A stretch of 64,000 nt of DNA from Bacillota bacterium (GCA_012728375.1 JAAYFF010000039.1:27314-91313); one strand, 5' to 3'. Positions 54,633 to 64,000 are shown, counted from the first letter of the stretch. The notes: generated by a model not told the origin, from the sequence alone. A program made the numbers and translations.

Positions 54633-55271
54633 ATGGAGCGCTTAAAACTGCTTAAAACCCAAACACGTTCTATTATTCAACAAAATTACAACTGGATCTT
54701 CCTGGCAGCATTTTTCTTTTTTTTAGGTATTGCTTTTTCCCTATTTTCCTTAGGGGGCAACTGGTTTTTCCTCACCGAACTAACTGCAAGCCAGCAGGAA
54801 CTATTACAGCAAATGGCTGAACTCATTTTTAACAGCAATCCGCTGGTGGGAGTAGCCCTCCTTTTTGTCAATAACCTTTTTGCTTCAATGTATGTTGTCC
54901 TTCTTGGGGTAATCCTGGGGCTTCCTCCCCTTTTGGCCCTTTTCACCAACGGAGCATTTCTGGGGACTGTTCTGGCAAGTCTGGGTCATGGAGGAATTGG
55001 TGCGCTGGGCTTCTTTTTTCTTGGAGTGCTACCTCATGGTCTTTTTGAACTGCCGGCTTTTTTTCTTGCAGCAGCTTTTGGCTTAAAACTCGGCTTTCAT
55101 ATCATTTTCCCCTTACCGCAAAAAAGACGGGTCGAAAGTTTCATTTTCATTTGGAAGGAATTTTTGTCAGTCCTTCCCTTTGTCCTTATCCTGCTAATTA
55201 CAGCAGCGGCTGTAGAAATTTTTATAACCCCTCACCTTCTAAACTTGGTTGAATTTTCTGCAGTTTATTAA
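54633..55271 (+). CDS. spoIIM: Stage II sporulation protein M family
   Basis: The 212-residue membrane protein has five or six spans and the family core NPLVGVALLFVNNL followed by LGVLPHGLFELPAFFLAAAFGLKLG. SpoIIM belongs to the DMP complex that dissolves septal peptidoglycan during engulfment in Bacillus. Archaeal and non-sporulating relatives exist, so the sporulation role is likely but not proven here. It is alone on the plus strand, divergent from priA, and ends at a strong terminator shared with coaBC. Confidence 0.85.
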   Translation: MERLKLLKTQTRSIIQQNYNWIFLAAFFFFLGIAFSLFSLGGNWFFLTELTASQQELLQQMAELIFNSNPLVGVALLFVNNLFASMYVVLLGVILGLPPLLALFTNGAFLGTVLASLGHGGIGALGFFFLGVLPHGLFELPAFFLAAAFGLKLGFHIIFPLPQKRRVESFIFIWKEFLSVLPFVLILLITAAAVEIFITPHLLNLVEFSAVY

Positions 55272-55301
55272 AAAACGGGACCTTTATCGCCCCGTTTTTT
55301 T
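55271..55301. terminator. Bidirectional terminator between spoIIM and coaBC
   Basis: AAAAACGGG (55271-55279) pairs with CCCGTTTTT (55291-55299), followed by two more T on the plus strand. On the minus strand the mirrored A/T tract also serves. Both flanking genes converge on it. Confidence 0.85.
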
Positions 55302-55310
55302 CAAGCCTTC

Positions 55311-56522
55311 TTACCGATCTTGGAATTTCCAGCGCTCTTTAATACGGTCCAGTATGAGGTGGGAAAGTCGTAATTTAGTCATCAGGGGAACTTCTTCAAC
55401 AACACCGCCTCGATAAAGGAGGCGGACAATATTTGTATCAACCTGAAAACCCGCGCCCTCTTCTCCCAGGTCATTGGCCACAATCATATCCAAATTTTTT
55501 TCTTCCATTTTCCGGGCTGCATTTTCTAAAAGATTTTCAGTTTCTGCCGCAAAGCCCACCAAGAATTGCTTCGTTTTTTTCTTGGCAATTTCTTTTAAAA
55601 TATCAGGGTTGCGAACAAGCTTTAACTGCATCTCTCCGGCCTTTTTAATTTTCTGTCTGGAAACCTCTACCGGCCGGTAATCCGCCACCGCAGCAGCCTT
55701 AATAACCACATCGGCTTCCTGAAGCCTGTCTAACATAACTGCATACATCTCTTCCGCTGACACAACCGGTAAAAAAATGACGCCCGCAGGAGGTTCCAAT
55801 GCTGTCGGTCCGCTTACAAGAATAACGTTAGCGCCCCTCTCCCTGGCGGCACGTGCCAGAGCATAACCCATTTTACCGCTGGAATGATTGGTAATAAACC
55901 GCACCGGGTCCAGCGCTTCCCTAGTCGGCCCGGCTGAAATGAGAACAGTAACGTTCTGATAATCCTTTCCGCCGATAAGGATTTTCCTGGCCATTTCGAG
56001 CAGCTCAAAGGGCTCCACCATACGGCCTTTTCCCGTTTCACCGCAGGCCAGATCGCCTTTTCCCGGGTCCGCGATGAAAAAGCCCCTTTCTTCCAGAACG
56101 CGAATATTTTCTTTAACCGCGGGATTCTCCAGCATGGTTGTATTCATCGAAGGAGCCAGGATAACCGGACATTTTCCCAGTTCAACGGCTGTCAGAACAG
56201 TTGAAAGAAGATCGTCCGCAATGCCCGCCCTTATCTTTCCCAAAATATTTGCGGTTGCCGGAGCAACAATAACAAGATCAGGCTCCCGGGCAAGCTGAAT
56301 ATGGGCTGTTGCTGTCCTGTAACTGTCATTAAATAGCGAAGAAAAAACCGGCCGTCCGGTGAGTCCGTGCATCGTCAGCGGAGAAATAAATTTCTTTGCC
56401 GCGCGTGTCATGATCACCTGAACGGAACAACCTTCCCGAACAAAGAGCCTGGCCAGTTCAGCGCTCTTATAAGCGGCTATCCCGCCGGATACGCCCAGAA
56501 GAATTGCCTTACCCTGCAACAT
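55311..56522 (-). CDS. coaBC: Bifunctional phosphopantothenoylcysteine decarboxylase/synthase
   Basis: The 403-residue fusion has the flavin-dependent CoaC half (GVSGGIAAYKSAELAR, ATANILGKIRAGIADDLL, APSMNTTMLENP) and the CoaB half (SAGPTREALDPVRFITNHSSGKMG, AAVADYRP, KIKK, LVGFAAET). It makes 4'-phosphopantetheine for CoA. It follows rpoZ after 24 bp in the gmk-rpoZ-coaBC set. Confidence 0.97.
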   Translation of the reverse strand: MLQGKAILLGVSGGIAAYKSAELARLFVREGCSVQVIMTRAAKKFISPLTMHGLTGRPVFSSLFNDSYRTATAHIQLAREPDLVIVAPATANILGKIRAGIADDLLSTVLTAVELGKCPVILAPSMNTTMLENPAVKENIRVLEERGFFIADPGKGDLACGETGKGRMVEPFELLEMARKILIGGKDYQNVTVLISAGPTREALDPVRFITNHSSGKMGYALARAARERGANVILVSGPTALEPPAGVIFLPVVSAEEMYAVMLDRLQEADVVIKAAAVADYRPVEVSRQKIKKAGEMQLKLVRNPDILKEIAKKKTKQFLVGFAAETENLLENAARKMEEKNLDMIVANDLGEEGAGFQVDTNIVRLLYRGGVVEEVPLMTKLRLSHLILDRIKERWKFQDR

Positions 56523-56546
56523 TGCTGTACACCTGCTTTGGAGACA

Positions 56547-56753
56547 TTACTTAATCCCGTCCTTAATCCTTTGAAAAGTTATTCTCCCTTTGGCAACATC
56601 CTCCAGGGCTGCAGAGACTTCCTTAATAGAGCCGGCATCTTCCTTTAAAATCTGGCGCTCCCTGAGGCTCCGGGCCCTTTTAGCGGCCATAATAACGAGG
56701 GAATATCTGCTGTCAACTTTTTTCAACATTTCATCAATAGAAGGATAAATCAA
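56547..56753 (-). CDS. rpoZ: RNA polymerase omega subunit
   Basis: The 68-residue protein has the omega core: YPSIDEMLKKVDSRYSLVIMAAKRARSL in conserved form, then a KGRITFQRI tail. Omega supports folding of beta-prime. Its ATG overlaps the gmk stop by four bases, the same pairing as in most Firmicutes. No ppGpp-site claim is possible by eye. Confidence 0.95.
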   Translation of the reverse strand: MIYPSIDEMLKKVDSRYSLVIMAAKRARSLRERQILKEDAGSIKEVSAALEDVAKGRITFQRIKDGIK

Positions 56754-57370
56754 TACTTATCACCTTTTTCAATGAAATCTGTAAGAAACTGCTTATTCTT
56801 TTCAACACGGCATTTTTCCGCCATAATTATTCCTTCAATAGTCCTTGCCGCCCTGGAGATGTCATCATTAATAACCACATAATCATACTTCCACACTTCG
56901 CTCAATTCATGATAAGCGTTGTTAAACCGTTCTTTCATTGCCTCAGGTGTATCAGAACCCCTTCCCATAATTCGTCTCCAGAGTTCTTCCATGCTGGGCG
57001 GCAGCAAAAAAATATAAACCCCTTCCACAGAGCTGTTGCGAATCTGTGCAGCACCCTGAACATCTATTTCCAGCAGCACATCATAATCTTTTTGCCGCAA
57101 CTCCTCCACCTCTTGGGCCAGGGTCGCATAAAAATTTCCATGCACCTTCGCCCATTCCAAGAAAGCTCCCTGTTCCTTCAATTCATGAAATTTTTTTTCA
57201 TCAACAAAGTGATAGTCAACCCCATCCCGCTCACCTTTTCTGGGAGAACGGGTCGTCAGGGAGGTAGTGCGCACCAAACGCCTGTTCTCTTGGCAGAGAA
57301 CCCGGCAGACGGTGCCTTTTCCCACTCCGGAAGGCCCTGATAGAATAATCAGCAATCCCTTACCAATCAT
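56750..57370 (-). CDS. gmk: Guanylate kinase
   Basis: The 206-residue kinase has the P-loop SGPSGVGKGTVCR, the GMP-binding TTRSPRKGERDGVDYHFV and LLEIDVQGAAQIR. It converts GMP to GDP. Position between remA and rpoZ is conserved. Confidence 0.97.
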   Translation of the reverse strand: MIGKGLLIILSGPSGVGKGTVCRVLCQENRRLVRTTSLTTRSPRKGERDGVDYHFVDEKKFHELKEQGAFLEWAKVHGNFYATLAQEVEELRQKDYDVLLEIDVQGAAQIRNSSVEGVYIFLLPPSMEELWRRIMGRGSDTPEAMKERFNNAYHELSEVWKYDYVVINDDISRAARTIEGIIMAEKCRVEKNKQFLTDFIEKGDKY

Positions 57371-57383
57371 TTTTTACACCAAA

Positions 57384-57659
57384 CTAGATCTTACCGGCGC
57401 TCTCATCCGCAACGGGTTCCTTGTTCTGCAAGCGATGTTTTACGGTTTCCGGCTGAACTGCCGAAAGAATAATATGACCGCTGTCAGTGATAATAACTGC
57501 ACGCGTCCTGCGGCCGTATGTTGCATCAACAAGCATTCCCCGGTCACGCGCCTCGCCGATAATTCGCTTAATGGGCGCAGATTCCGGGCTTACAATAGCA
57601 ATGATACGATTGGCGGAGACAATATTTCCAAAGCCGATATTAATTAATTTAATATTCAT
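57384..57659 (-). CDS. remA: RemA/DUF370-family DNA-binding regulator
   Basis: The 91-residue protein matches Rem[22 protein letters not shown] at the start and [23 protein letters not shown] in the middle. In Bacillus RemA activates biofilm-matrix and osmoprotection genes as a ring-like DNA-binding oligomer. In this lineage the targets are unknown. It is encoded between yicC and gmk as in Bacillus. The 195-bp gap upstream (57660-57854) has an isolated TATAAT near 57772-57777 (minus strand) with no good -35. Confidence 0.92.
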   Translation of the reverse strand: MNIKLINIGFGNIVSANRIIAIVSPESAPIKRIIGEARDRGMLVDATYGRRTRAVIITDSGHIILSAVQPETVKHRLQNKEPVADESAGKI

Positions 57660-57854
57660 TGTTCACCTGACCCCGGGCATTTATTTAAAACAGACCCCCT
57701 CAACAATACAAGATCAGGCCGGGCACCTCCTTCTTATTCGTAATATCTTCAAGGCAGACAATCATCAGTAATTATTATACCACCTCCATCTTCTTTGAAA
57801 AGGGCATTTATCTTTTATTATCTCTAATTTTTACGGGATTTCACCACTTAAATT

Positions 57855-58736
57855 TTATTCAATATTTTGCACCTGTTCCCTGATTTTTTCAATCTCACTT
57901 TTACCGTCTATCACCATACGCGAAATTTCCAGATCGCTGCTTTTAGAGGCTATTGTATTAATTTCCCTGTTCATCTCCTGGAGAAGAAAATCCAGTTTAC
58001 GCCCTACGGCTTCGCCGCTGGCAAGATTTGAATAAAAAGCATTTAAATGGCTTTCCAGGCGAACCAGTTCTTCATCAATATTGCTTCTCTCGGCATACAA
58101 GGCAACTTCCATAAAAAAGCGCTGTTTGTCAAATTCCTGGTTGCCCAGTATTTCTTCCAGGCGTGAATGCAGCTTGTTGCGGTATTCTTCCAGAACTATG
58201 GGTCCCTTTTTTCTCATCTGGGCAACAAGCTTCTGCAAAAGAGTCAAACGCCGGAGAATATCTTTTTCCAGCCGACTTCCTTCCTCAGCTCTCTGGCTGA
58301 TCAATTCTGTAATAGCCTGATCCAGAGCCAGATCAAGGAGAGGAGCAACTTGTTCCAGATCAGGGCTCGTCTTGACCACTTTTAAAACATCGGGAAACAT
58401 AGCCAGTTCCAAAGCAGAAAATTGTTTTTCCCCTAAGCGAAATAAGTTTTCCAGCTTTTGTAAAGACAGATAATAGCTTCGGGCTAAATCTGCGTCCACA
58501 TCAACAGTTTTACTCAGTTCTGAAGAAATTTCCAGAGAAATAAAAACCTCCACCCTGCCGCGAAAAAGCCTTTCATGTATTTTTCTGCGGATTTTTTCCT
58601 CCAGGGGCAACAGTTCCCTGGGGGCCCTGATAACGAGATCTAAATGCCTGTGGTTAACAGATTTAATTTCCACTGTGAAAGAATAACCGTTCCGGCTCTC
58701 CCATCCCCGCCCATAACCTGTCATGCTTTTAATCAA
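57855..58736 (-). CDS. yicC: YicC/YloC-family endoribonuclease
   Basis: The 293-residue protein begins with the hallmark SMTGYGRG, continues with VEIKSVNHRHLDL, and ends with the conserved tail LDFLLQEMNREINTIASKSSDLEIS. YicC proteins are endoribonucleases acting on mRNA and small RNAs in E. coli and Bacillus. The start is TTG, with AAAGGGG upstream. It heads the remA-gmk-rpoZ-coaBC group. Confidence 0.94.
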   Translation of the reverse strand: MIKSMTGYGRGWESRNGYSFTVEIKSVNHRHLDLVIRAPRELLPLEEKIRRKIHERLFRGRVEVFISLEISSELSKTVDVDADLARSYYLSLQKLENLFRLGEKQFSALELAMFPDVLKVVKTSPDLEQVAPLLDLALDQAITELISQRAEEGSRLEKDILRRLTLLQKLVAQMRKKGPIVLEEYRNKLHSRLEEILGNQEFDKQRFFMEVALYAERSNIDEELVRLESHLNAFYSNLASGEAVGRKLDFLLQEMNREINTIASKSSDLEISRMVIDGKSEIEKIREQVQNIE

Positions 58737-58840
58737 AAAAAATCCCCTTTTTTCTCTAGATGGTCTTTAACTCTTTTCCCCAGATTATTCTATCACAAAA
58801 ACGGGCATATTCAAGAGAAATAACAAAGAACGTCATTATA

Positions 58841-61582
58841 TTAGATTTTTTTTTGCACTTTTTTGCGGAATTTTGCTGCTGCCCATCTGGAATTTCTTCC
58901 TAGAGAGAAAATAAAGCTAAACAGGTAGGGAAGCAGCGCAGCGAAAAGAATAAGAAGCCAATCCTGTGCGCTGAGCGGATAAGTGCTAAAAAGGTCCCGG
59001 AGTAACGAATTATAGAGAATGCAAAACAATAGAAAAACAGAAGTACTCACTGCAGCGATAAGGAAAAGATTACTTGCCTGCTTTTTTCCCCAGATCGGCA
59101 GATATTCGGACCTGCACTCAAAAACATAAATCAGCTGCGTTATAATTAACGTCGCCAGAGCCATTGATTGAGTATAGACGAGATCCTTGCCGGCAAAATA
59201 AGTTAGAGCAAAAATAAAAAGGGAAGTAATTCCAATGATAAAACCTCTGCTGAAAATTTTTAGCCAGAACCCGCGGCCAAAAATATTTTCTGTCGGGGCG
59301 CGGGGAGGCCTGGACATGACATTTTCCTCCGGCGGGTCGACACCCAGAGCTAAAGCCGGCAATCCATCCGTCACTAGATTGACCCAAAGAATTTGTATCG
59401 GTTTTAAGGGTAGGGGCAAACCAAACAACATGGCCAGAAACATCGTCAGGATTTCCCCCAAGTTGCAACCCAGGAGAAAGCGGATAAACTTGCGAATATT
59501 ATCGTAAATACTGCGCCCTTCCTCCACTGCTGCCACTATTGTATTAAAATTATCGTCAGCCAGAACCAAAGAAGCAGCTTCCCTGGTTACCTCAGTTCCG
59601 CTACGCCCCATAGCTATCCCTATATCAGCCTCTTTGACGGCAGGCGCATCATTGACCCCGTCCCCGGTCATGGCTACAATATGCCCCTTTGCCTTTAAAC
59701 CGCGAACAATCCTTAATTTATGCTCAGGGTTAACGCGGGCAAAGACGCGATATCCGTCAATGCGCCTGCTAAATTCTTTGTCGCTCAGCATGTCCAGCTC
59801 GGACCCTGTAACAACCTCTCCCCCTGATTTCAGGATTCCCAGTTGCCGGGCGATAGCAACGGCGGTATGGCGATGATCACCCGTAATCATTACTACCCTT
59901 ATTCCGGCCTTTTCGCATTTTTGTATGGCCTGAAAAACCCCGGGACGGGGGGGATCGATCATCCCGAAAAATCCGACAAAAATAAGATCCCTTTCCAGTT
60001 CTTCAGCCTCTAATTTTTCAGAAAAATGGCTCAGAGGCTTATAAGCTACAGCCAGGGTCCTTAAGGCGCCCGCAGCCAGTAATTCCACCTGGAAGAGCAT
60101 TTCTTTGCGGCCTTTAAGATCAAGGGGTTTATTCTTTCCCCCTTCTGTATAAATTGAAGTACACCTTTCCAGAATTGTTTCAGGTGCTCCTTTAACAAAA
60201 AGAAACAGCTCCGCTCCTTTTTGGCAAACCACTGACATGGACTTCCTTCCGGAACTGAAAGGATATTCTTTAAGGCGGGTGAAATGCCGCTCCAGTTCTT
60301 CTTTCCATATGTCTGCCTTTGCAGCGGAGATTAATAACGCTCCTTCGGTGGGATTCCCCTGAACGGCAAAATTTCCTCTCCCATTCTTCCGGCCAGATAG
60401 AGAGGCATTGTTGCATAAAACAGCAATCGTCATGGCCTTGGCAAGATGGGGCTCGCTCCTTACCTCTACTTTTCTTCCATCCTTAAAAAAGCCGCCTTTG
60501 ATATCGTATCCTTCCCCGTGAACATCGAACATCGCACCGCCGGCAAAGACTTTTTTAACGGTCATTTTATTTTGCGTGATCGTCCCGGTTTTATCTGAAC
60601 AAATAACAGTTGCACACCCGAGGGTTTCCACTGCCGGAAGGCGGCGAACAATGGCCTTGCGCCTAACCATACGCTGAACGCCCAAGGCAAGGGCAACAGT
60701 GACAATAGCCGGAAGGCCTTCGGGGATGGCTGCCACTGCCAGGGAAATTCCGGACATAAGCATTCCGTAAAGAGCCTCCCCTCTCCAGAGGCCGAGCAGA
60801 ACAACGCAGAAGCAAAGGGCCAGGCAGGCAGCGACCAGATATTTTCCCAGATTGGCCAGGCGTTTCTGCAGCGGAGTGCTATGGGTTTCCACCTCCTGTA
60901 TAAGAGCGGCAATTCTACCCATTTCTGTGGACATCCCTGTGGCTATAACAATCCCTTTTCCGCTCCCTCCTGTTACCAGGGTTCCGCTGAAAGCCAGGTT
61001 CAGCGCATCACCCGGGGAAGAGGGAATGCTGTTCATTGTTGCTGCTTCTTTTTCTGCAGCAACGGATTCTCCCGTCAAGGGGGACTCGTCAATCATCAGG
61101 CCGTCAGCGGATATTAACCTTAAATCTGCGCAGACCCTGTCACCGGCTTGGAGCATCACCAGATCCCCGACGACAATTTCCTCTGCGGCAATTTCCTTGA
61201 TTGTCCCCCCCCTGACAACCCTTCCCAGGGGAGAGGAAAGCTTTTTTAACGCTAAAAATGACCTTTCGGCCCTGAATTCCTGCAAAAATCCCAAAAAGGC
61301 ATTTAAAAAAACAATAATAATTATTATTATGGCATCGCTATATTCCTTAAGTATCCCGGATACCAGGGTGGCAGCGAGGAGAACCAGAACCATAAAATCA
61401 CGGAACTGGCTTAAAAAAATTTCCAGGACGTTTTTCTGTTTCTTTTCCTGGATAATGTTCGGCCCATATTGTTTTAACCTTTGCCTGGCCTCTGCTTCCG
61501 TTAAACCTTTTGACGGGTCAACCCGGAAAGAAAAGTACACTTCCTGAAGCGGGGACACTGCCCATAATTTAGATTGTTTCAA
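58841..61582 (-). CDS. P-type Ca2+-transporting ATPase (P2A type)
   Basis: The 913-residue pump has ten membrane spans. Motifs are PLTGES in the actuator, PEGLPAIVTVALALG in span four (cation site), the phosphorylated aspartate in SDKTGTITQNKM, MITGDH and MTGDGVNDAPAVKEADIGIAMG. This is the SERCA/PMR1-like class seen in many bacteria, exporting Ca2+ or Mn2+. The frame extends 32 codons upstream through a T-tract, but a TTG at 61582, five bases after GGGGGGAG, is the better start. It stands alone between yicC and rqcH. Confidence 0.93.
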   Translation of the reverse strand: MKQSKLWAVSPLQEVYFSFRVDPSKGLTEAEARQRLKQYGPNIIQEKKQKNVLEIFLSQFRDFMVLVLLAATLVSGILKEYSDAIIIIIIVFLNAFLGFLQEFRAERSFLALKKLSSPLGRVVRGGTIKEIAAEEIVVGDLVMLQAGDRVCADLRLISADGLMIDESPLTGESVAAEKEAATMNSIPSSPGDALNLAFSGTLVTGGSGKGIVIATGMSTEMGRIAALIQEVETHSTPLQKRLANLGKYLVAACLALCFCVVLLGLWRGEALYGMLMSGISLAVAAIPEGLPAIVTVALALGVQRMVRRKAIVRRLPAVETLGCATVICSDKTGTITQNKMTVKKVFAGGAMFDVHGEGYDIKGGFFKDGRKVEVRSEPHLAKAMTIAVLCNNASLSGRKNGRGNFAVQGNPTEGALLISAAKADIWKEELERHFTRLKEYPFSSGRKSMSVVCQKGAELFLFVKGAPETILERCTSIYTEGGKNKPLDLKGRKEMLFQVELLAAGALRTLAVAYKPLSHFSEKLEAEELERDLIFVGFFGMIDPPRPGVFQAIQKCEKAGIRVVMITGDHRHTAVAIARQLGILKSGGEVVTGSELDMLSDKEFSRRIDGYRVFARVNPEHKLRIVRGLKAKGHIVAMTGDGVNDAPAVKEADIGIAMGRSGTEVTREAASLVLADDNFNTIVAAVEEGRSIYDNIRKFIRFLLGCNLGEILTMFLAMLFGLPLPLKPIQILWVNLVTDGLPALALGVDPPEENVMSRPPRAPTENIFGRGFWLKIFSRGFIIGITSLFIFALTYFAGKDLVYTQSMALATLIITQLIYVFECRSEYLPIWGKKQASNLFLIAAVSTSVFLLFCILYNSLLRDLFSTYPLSAQDWLLILFAALLPYLFSFIFSLGRNSRWAAAKFRKKVQKKI

Positions 61583-61641
61583 CGAAGCTCCCCCCTTTTG
61601 CAGAAGTAAAAAACCTATGTTATCAATATTCCCGCCAATAA

Positions 61642-61666
61642 AAAAAAAGAACCCGCTGCCTGCGGG
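61642..61666 (-). terminator. Terminator-like hairpin ahead of the P-type ATPase gene
   Basis: CCCGC (61652-61656) pairs with GCGGG (61662-61666). On the minus strand it is followed by TTC and a run of nine T. It lies in the divergent region, upstream of the ATPase start, where it could act as an attenuator or stop antisense transcription. Confidence 0.5.
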
Positions 61667-61684
61667 AGAATCTGTCAAGAAAGT

Positions 61685-61713
61685 TTGCTTTTCGTAAAAA
61701 CAGCGTTTATACT
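61685..61713 (+). promoter_or_regulatory. Promoter of rqcH
   Basis: TTGCTT (61685-61690) and TATACT (61708-61713) are separated by 17 bp, 30 bp ahead of the ATG. The hexamers equal those of the prpC promoter. Confidence 0.7.
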
Positions 61714-61743
61714 GTTAGTAACAACCAGAGGAGTGTAGCAACT

Positions 61744-63495
61744 ATGCCGTTTGATGCTTTCGTCTTAAATGCAGTCGCTGACGAAATTGAAGAAAAACTT
61801 GTGAAAACCGGCCGGCGGGTACACAAAATTTTTCAGATTAACCATGAGCTAATCATCTCTTTCCGGGGCGAAGACCGCTCCTTGTCCCTTTTCTCTTCCG
61901 TCCACCCCCAGAATTTCCGGATACACTTTACCGAGCGGCATTATACCAACCCTCCGTCTCCTCCTGCTTTTTGCATGCTACTTCGCAAGCATCTCATAGG
62001 AGGCGTCATAATTTCCCTTGAACAGCCGCCTCTGGAAAGAATCCTTTATTTGAACTTCTCCGCACCGAACCGGGAGGGAAAAGAAGTAATTAAAACTCTC
62101 GTTTTGGAACTGATGGGTAAGCATAGCAACCTTATTCTACTGGATACGGCCTCCGCTGAAAACAAAAGAAATATTCTGGGGGCTATTAAACCGGTTTCCC
62201 ATCTGGTAAACCGCAGAAGGACCATTCTTCCCCATTGCAACTATTTTCCGCCTCCTCCACAGGAAAAGTTTCATCCTTTTGCCTTAAGCTACGAGGCCTT
62301 TGCAAGTGAAATGATCCGCTTTGAGGGGCAAACTGCGAAATCAGCCATTATTAACAATATACAGGGAATCAGCCCTTTTCTCGCCGGGGAAATTGTTGCC
62401 CTGGCAGGAGCTCCGTATATATCCAAAGAAACCCTCCGGCCTCTTTGGAATGCCCTGGAGAAACTTTTAAATATTTATACGGATAAGCGCTGGGAACCCA
62501 CATTAATATATAATAATGAAGGAACTCCCGCAGACTTTAGCGCTTTTAAGCCGGTACAGCCTTTTGCAGGCGCTTTTCGGTTCATCCCTTCCATGAGCAT
62601 GCTGCTGGATGAATTTTATCAATTTAAAGAAAAAAGGGAAGAAAAGATAAACCTTCTGCAATATCTCAACCAGCATCTTAAGCAGGCGTTAAAAAAATGC
62701 AGGCATAAAGAAAAAGCCCAGCAAAAAGAGCTGGAAGAAGCAAAAAAGGCCGAACAACTAAGGCTCTGCGGAGAGTTAATACTATTACATTTAAAGGATA
62801 TCCCCCCGAAAACAGCAGAAATATACCTTGAAAATTTGTACTCGGATGGGGAAAAAGTACAAATTGCCCTTGATCCGAGAATTTCACCCGCGTCAAACGC
62901 CCAGCGCTACTTTAAAAAGTACCGCAAAGCCCGCCAGGGTGAAAAAAAAATTTCTGAAAGATTGGCCCAAACCCGCCAGGAAATCGCTTATCTGGAAAGC
63001 GTTCTTTTTCACATGGAAAAAGCCGATCTGCCTACCCTGCAGGAAATTAAAGAAGAGCTTGAGGAAGCCGGGCTTCTTCCCAAGAAAATGCTGCCCTTAC
63101 AGAAAAAAACAACCCCCTTCACCCCCCTTCGCTACCGCGCCTCCCTGGGAGAGGAAATTATTATCGGCCGCAACAACCGCCAAAATGAATATTTGGTACA
63201 TAAATTTGCCGCGAAAACAGATTTCTGGCTGCATGTTAAAGATATGCCGGGCGCCCATGTAATCATTAAATCCAATAATCCTTCCCCTGAAACAATTGGG
63301 GAAGCCGCGCTTCTGGCGGCGTATCACAGCAAGGGAGCCGCTTCTTCAAATGTTGCCGTAGATTATACCCAGGTAAAAAATATAAAAAGACATCCGGCCG
63401 GCAGACCGGGTATGGTTATTTACACCAATTACAAGACTATCTTTGTCACTCCCAAGGAGCAGCTTGTCAGGAAGCTTCTCGAAACACAGAGATAA
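61744..63495 (+). CDS. rqcH: Ribosome quality-control factor RqcH (NFACT/FbpA family)
   Basis: The 583-residue protein has an NFACT-N domain (PFDAFVLNAVADE; FCMLLRKHLIGG near 80), HhH segment (GISPFLAGEIVALAG), a central coiled coil (about 290-440) and NFACT-R (IIIGRNNRQNEYLVHKFAAKTDFWLHVKDMPGAHV as spaced blocks). It binds stalled 50S subunits and recruits tRNA-Ala to add C-terminal alanine tails. Relatives on pathogen surfaces were called fibronectin-binding. GAGGAG precedes the ATG by ten bases. It converges with pyrR. Confidence 0.95.
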   Translation: MPFDAFVLNAVADEIEEKLVKTGRRVHKIFQINHELIISFRGEDRSLSLFSSVHPQNFRIHFTERHYTNPPSPPAFCMLLRKHLIGGVIISLEQPPLERILYLNFSAPNREGKEVIKTLVLELMGKHSNLILLDTASAENKRNILGAIKPVSHLVNRRRTILPHCNYFPPPPQEKFHPFALSYEAFASEMIRFEGQTAKSAIINNIQGISPFLAGEIVALAGAPYISKETLRPLWNALEKLLNIYTDKRWEPTLIYNNEGTPADFSAFKPVQPFAGAFRFIPSMSMLLDEFYQFKEKREEKINLLQYLNQHLKQALKKCRHKEKAQQKELEEAKKAEQLRLCGELILLHLKDIPPKTAEIYLENLYSDGEKVQIALDPRISPASNAQRYFKKYRKARQGEKKISERLAQTRQEIAYLESVLFHMEKADLPTLQEIKEELEEAGLLPKKMLPLQKKTTPFTPLRYRASLGEEIIIGRNNRQNEYLVHKFAAKTDFWLHVKDMPGAHVIIKSNNPSPETIGEAALLAAYHSKGAASSNVAVDYTQVKNIKRHPAGRPGMVIYTNYKTIFVTPKEQLVRKLLETQR

Positions 63496-63509
63496 AGCGA
63501 AGAACTCCC

Positions 63510-64000
<491 letters not shown>

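Noticed and set aside
60852..61547. 231-codon plus-strand frame over the P-type ATPase
   Set aside because: Shadow of the ATPase coding frame; Ser/Pro/Ile-rich with no domain.

Overview
The window reads as a chromosomal core segment of an endospore-forming, anaerobic Gram-positive bacterium of the Clostridia, closest in gene order to Peptococcaceae-type lineages such as Pelotomaculum, Desulfotomaculum and Moorella. That placement is inferred from synteny and gene content, not from a search. Supporting points are the ffh-ylxM-ftsY-smc-rnc-fab cluster, the prpC-prkC-rsgA-rpe cluster, the remA-gmk-rpoZ-coaBC-priA-def-fmt cluster, SpoIIM- and YtaF-like sporulation membrane proteins, an oxygen-sensitive hybrid cluster protein under an Rrf2 regulator, and many TTG starts behind strong Shine-Dalgarno sequences. 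No tRNA, rRNA, CRISPR array, prophage or complete insertion sequence was seen.

Layout. 1-4.6 kb: the end of a PilZ (c-di-GMP) protein, a nitrosative-stress operon rrf2-hcp-cupin on the minus strand, and a plus-strand pair made of an unknown AT-rich membrane protein and a YjbQ-family protein. 4.7-9.5 kb: a membrane-anchored MutS-like ATPase divergent from a Y-family polymerase with a LexA-type operator, then the CCA-adding enzyme. 9.7-13.3 kb: a TRAP transporter split into convergent halves, dctP (+) facing dctQM (-), with dctM interrupted by a one-base frameshift. 13.3-31 kb: one long minus-strand run, yceD-rpmF-plsX-fabH-fabD-fabG-acpP-fabF-rnc-smc-ftsY-ylxM-ffh-rpsP-khpA-rimM-trmD-rplS-lepB-rbgA-rnhB, joining fatty-acid synthesis, protein targeting, chromosome organisation and ribosome maturation. 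Terminator-like hairpins subdivide it after rpmF and after rnc.

31-36 kb: small accessory genes (NusG-domain-II protein, thioesterase, acetyltransferase, isocitrate-dehydrogenase-like enzyme, lytic transglycosylase, coaE, ytaF) and a 63-residue membrane peptide behind a long structured RNA leader. 36-47.8 kb (minus): prpC-prkC-rsgA-rpe-ribD-ribE-ribBA-ribH-polA-mutM. This combines PASTA-kinase signalling, ribosome assembly, riboflavin synthesis and DNA repair. No FMN riboswitch was seen. A three-hairpin leader precedes rsgA, whose conserved N-terminus appears to need a CTG start. 47.8-58.7 kb (minus, with spoIIM on plus): rsmB, a Zn-peptidase, DUF116, fmt, def, priA, coaBC, rpoZ, gmk, remA and yicC. 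58.8-64 kb: a Ca2+-type P-ATPase, the ribosome quality-control factor rqcH (+), and the 3' part of pyrR running off the window.

The most unusual signals are non-coding: the structured leader at 35.6-35.8 kb, the three-hairpin rsgA leader, a dispersed 15-bp repeat that forms a 12-bp palindrome between priA and def, and the homopolymer frameshift in dctM. Nothing seen qualifies as a clear new multi-gene system; the best candidates for new biology are the two RNA leaders.
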